Shown here: positions 62,272 through 64,000 of the stretch, one piece after another
How positions within the stretch are numbered: the first letter of the stretch is position 1
Layout of the letters: every line of letters begins with the position of its first letter
NCBI RefSeq assembly: GCF_022532105.1
Contig: NZ_CP092832.1
Location: 434,001 to 498,000 of the forward strand
DNA: 64,000 nucleotides
Direction: 5' to 3'
From: Flavobacterium sp. HJ-32-4
Lineage (GTDB): Bacteria; Bacteroidota; Bacteroidia; Flavobacteriales; Flavobacteriaceae
Translations under genes and position numbers: made by a program
The notes under the pieces: generated by a model
What the model was told of the DNA's origin: nothing
Databases searched by the model: none
The model's input: the letters and a program-made list of their open reading frames with translations, nothing else

Positions 62272-63849
62272 ATGCGTTATGCCCTCCTGTTCGCCATCAC
62301 CCTGCTCACGTTTTCCTCGTCAGCCCAGTCAACCGCCCGGTTACGGGAAGGATGGCGCGCACTTGTTACTGACAACGACAGCGTGGCTATTCGTTGTTTT
62401 TGGGAGACCTATCGCGACGCACGGTTACGGCATGACGACCGTCTTCAGGCCGAGGCCGCGCTTTTTCTGGGAATGGCATCCTACGGCAGCCGTCCCGAAA
62501 AGGGCATGGCTTATGCGGTAGAAGCGCTCCACTTATACGAGAAAACAACGACGGGACACGAGGCCCGTGTCGGCCGCGGGCGTTGCCTCCAACTCATGGC
62601 GACCATCCGTGAACGCCAGGGAAAATCGGTACAGGCATTGCAGTGGAGCCGGCAGGCCCTCACCCTGCTCGAACGCGATACGACCGGCACAAAATGCCTG
62701 GCCCGTTTGAGCATCGGCCGCTACTTTGAAAACCAGGGGCAGGTAGATACGGCGGTTGTGTATTACCAGAAGGCGCTTGACGATTTCCGCTCTTCGCGTC
62801 AATACGCCTACCTTCCCGGTGCGTACACCCGTTTGGCGCTTCTCCAGATGAACCAAAACCCGGACGCGGCTTTTTCGTCGCTGTCAACTGCCTGGGCGAT
62901 TGCCTCCAAAACCCACAACCGCCAGGCAGAGGTTGCTACGCTGCTCGCCCTGGGGAAGGCGGAAACCCGACACCGGGACCCGCAACGGGGCCTTCAACAC
63001 CTGCAGACCGCTTACCGGCTGGCGCAGTCACTGTCGGATCGGCAGTTTGAGCTGCGGGCGCTCGAAGGTCTGGCAGAATGGGCGGCGGCACAGGGCCATG
63101 TGGAGGACGCCCTTGAATGGCAACGTCGGGTGATCCAATTGAAGGATTCGGTGTTCTCGGCGGAAAGTGAAAGGGCGGTGCGGGAAATGGAAGTGCAATT
63201 TGGCCTGGCGGAGAAAGAGCGGGAACTGGCGCTCGTTTCAAAGGAGCGCGAAGTGGCGCGCCTAACCAATCTTTTATTAAGTGGCGCCCTGATCGTATTG
63301 CTGGCCGGCGCTGCCGTGGGTTTTGTAGTGCTGCGGAAAATCAGGCGGAAAGACCGTGAATTGCTGGCCATCCGCAACGCACTTGTTACGTCCATGGAAG
63401 CTGAAAAAGCCCTACGGGAACACCAATATAAAGCGGATCTGGAGCACCGTGAGAGCCAACTCAGTGCCATCACCTTGCAGATGCAACGCAAAAACGAATT
63501 CGCAGAGGAACTACGCGCCTCCGCCGGAGCGGGCCGTACACTTTCACCCACTGAACTACAGCGGATGGTCAACCGCCATTTCTCCCACGGCTATGACTGG
63601 GAAGATTTCGATACTTACTTTGAAGGTCTGAACCTTCATTTTTATACCCGCCTCCGCGAATTGTATCCCGGTATCAGCCAAAATGACCTCAAGCTATGCG
63701 CCCTTATCCGGCTGAATCTGTCAACCAAAGAAATGGCAGGCATCCTTAATATTTCGCCCGACAGTGTAAAGACCGCACGTTACCGACTCCGACGCAAATT
63801 ACAACTGCCGGGCGATGAGAACCTCACACGTTTCCTGTTGTCGCTATAG
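62272..63849 (+). CDS. TPR regulator with LuxR-type DNA-binding domain
   Basis: 525 residues from ATG 62272, which gives a signal peptide (MRYALLFAITLLTFSSSAQ); the frame is open from 62158. The exported part is a series of TPR helices (about 40-300). A membrane helix follows (about 332-355), then a coiled stretch, and then a C-terminal HTH of the GerE/LuxR type (LSTKEMAGILNISPDSVKTARYRLRRKL). This architecture is common in Bacteroidota and links an outer signal to transcription through the membrane, without a kinase domain. Confidence 0.87.
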   Translation: MRYALLFAITLLTFSSSAQSTARLREGWRALVTDNDSVAIRCFWETYRDARLRHDDRLQAEAALFLGMASYGSRPEKGMAYAVEALHLYEKTTTGHEARVGRGRCLQLMATIRERQGKSVQALQWSRQALTLLERDTTGTKCLARLSIGRYFENQGQVDTAVVYYQKALDDFRSSRQYAYLPGAYTRLALLQMNQNPDAAFSSLSTAWAIASKTHNRQAEVATLLALGKAETRHRDPQRGLQHLQTAYRLAQSLSDRQFELRALEGLAEWAAAQGHVEDALEWQRRVIQLKDSVFSAESERAVREMEVQFGLAEKERELALVSKEREVARLTNLLLSGALIVLLAGAAVGFVVLRKIRRKDRELLAIRNALVTSMEAEKALREHQYKADLEHRESQLSAITLQMQRKNEFAEELRASAGAGRTLSPTELQRMVNRHFSHGYDWEDFDTYFEGLNLHFYTRLRELYPGISQNDLKLCALIRLNLSTKEMAGILNISPDSVKTARYRLRRKLQLPGDENLTRFLLSL

Positions 63850-63933
63850 TGGTATACCCAGTATAGGCGTCCTCCTGAGGGTTTGTCTACCTCGTGTCTA
63901 CCCCGCTGTCACGCAACGATTCACCTGTAGCCG

Positions 63934-63941
63934 TACCTTTG
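63934..63941 (+). promoter_or_regulatory. -7 element of the last gene
   Basis: TACCTTTG, a full match, 26 bases before the ATG at 63968. Confidence 0.5.
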
Positions 63942-63967
63942 GACTATCATCTATAAAAAAGAATGCC

Positions 63968-64000
63968 ATGAAAAAACTGTACTACCTGATCCTGTTGCCC
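63968..64000 (+). CDS. Start of an exported protein (cut by window edge)
   Basis: Eleven codons, MKKLYYLILLP, look like the start of a signal peptide. A consensus promoter element lies just before it. Nothing more can be said. Confidence 0.5.
   Translation, partial: MKKLYYLILLP

Overview
The window looks like a chromosome segment of a Flavobacteriaceae-type Bacteroidota bacterium. Supporting signs are type IX secretion (T9SS) C-terminal sorting domains on two secreted proteins, many promoters of the TAnnTTTG type, FeeM-like, DUF3419 and TPR-LuxR gene types common in Bacteroidota, and lipoproteins with Bacteroidota-type lipoboxes. Two complete tRNA genes are present (Asn-GTT and Arg-CCT).

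Layout. 1-6.4 kb is housekeeping: the 5' part of serS (minus), an M1 aminopeptidase with a T9SS tail, a block of intergenic repeats, an aldo/keto reductase plus Gfo/Idh/MocA oxidoreductase pair (minus), and the site-2 protease RseP. 6.4-8.1 kb is tRNA-Asn followed by four 379/380-bp tandem units. Each unit holds a small GIY-YIG nuclease gene and a fresh copy of the tRNA 3' part. 8.1-13.3 kb is a cysteine-biosynthesis locus: two tandem Cys/Met-rich leader peptides, each with its own terminator, then an IS110-family insertion, then cysM, a JAMM protease gene, a fused CysO-MoeB-rhodanese gene and a peroxiredoxin gene.

13.7-39.8 kb is the most unusual region. An orphan LuxR-type regulator is followed by an eight-gene, same-strand, tightly packed run of about 25 kb. 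It encodes a secreted protein, a subtilase with a very long insert, a metzincin-like protease, two small secreted paralogues, two giant proteins (2599 and 2219 aa) that share a module of about 520 residues, and a phage tail-fibre-like protein. The proteases, the giants and the fibre protein have no signal peptide. I do not recognise this system.

40-46.1 kb has a T9SS-sorted protein (minus) and then a six-gene overlapping operon: FeeM-like N-acyltransferase, haem-oxygenase-like diiron protein, DUF3419/BtaA-like aminocarboxypropyltransferase, GNAT, PlsC-like acyltransferase and fatty acid desaturase. It reads as a pathway for an unusual amino-acid-derived lipid. 46.2-59.2 kb has tRNA-Arg, a TPR sensor kinase, an RND efflux operon, a radical SAM DNA-repair-type pair and an M13 peptidase. 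59.2-64 kb has two lipocalin-like lipoproteins with DxDxDG loops, a lone receiver protein, a TPR-LuxR regulator and the start of one more exported protein.

All calls come from reading the sequence and translations. No database search or folding program was run, so family names rest on motif recognition.
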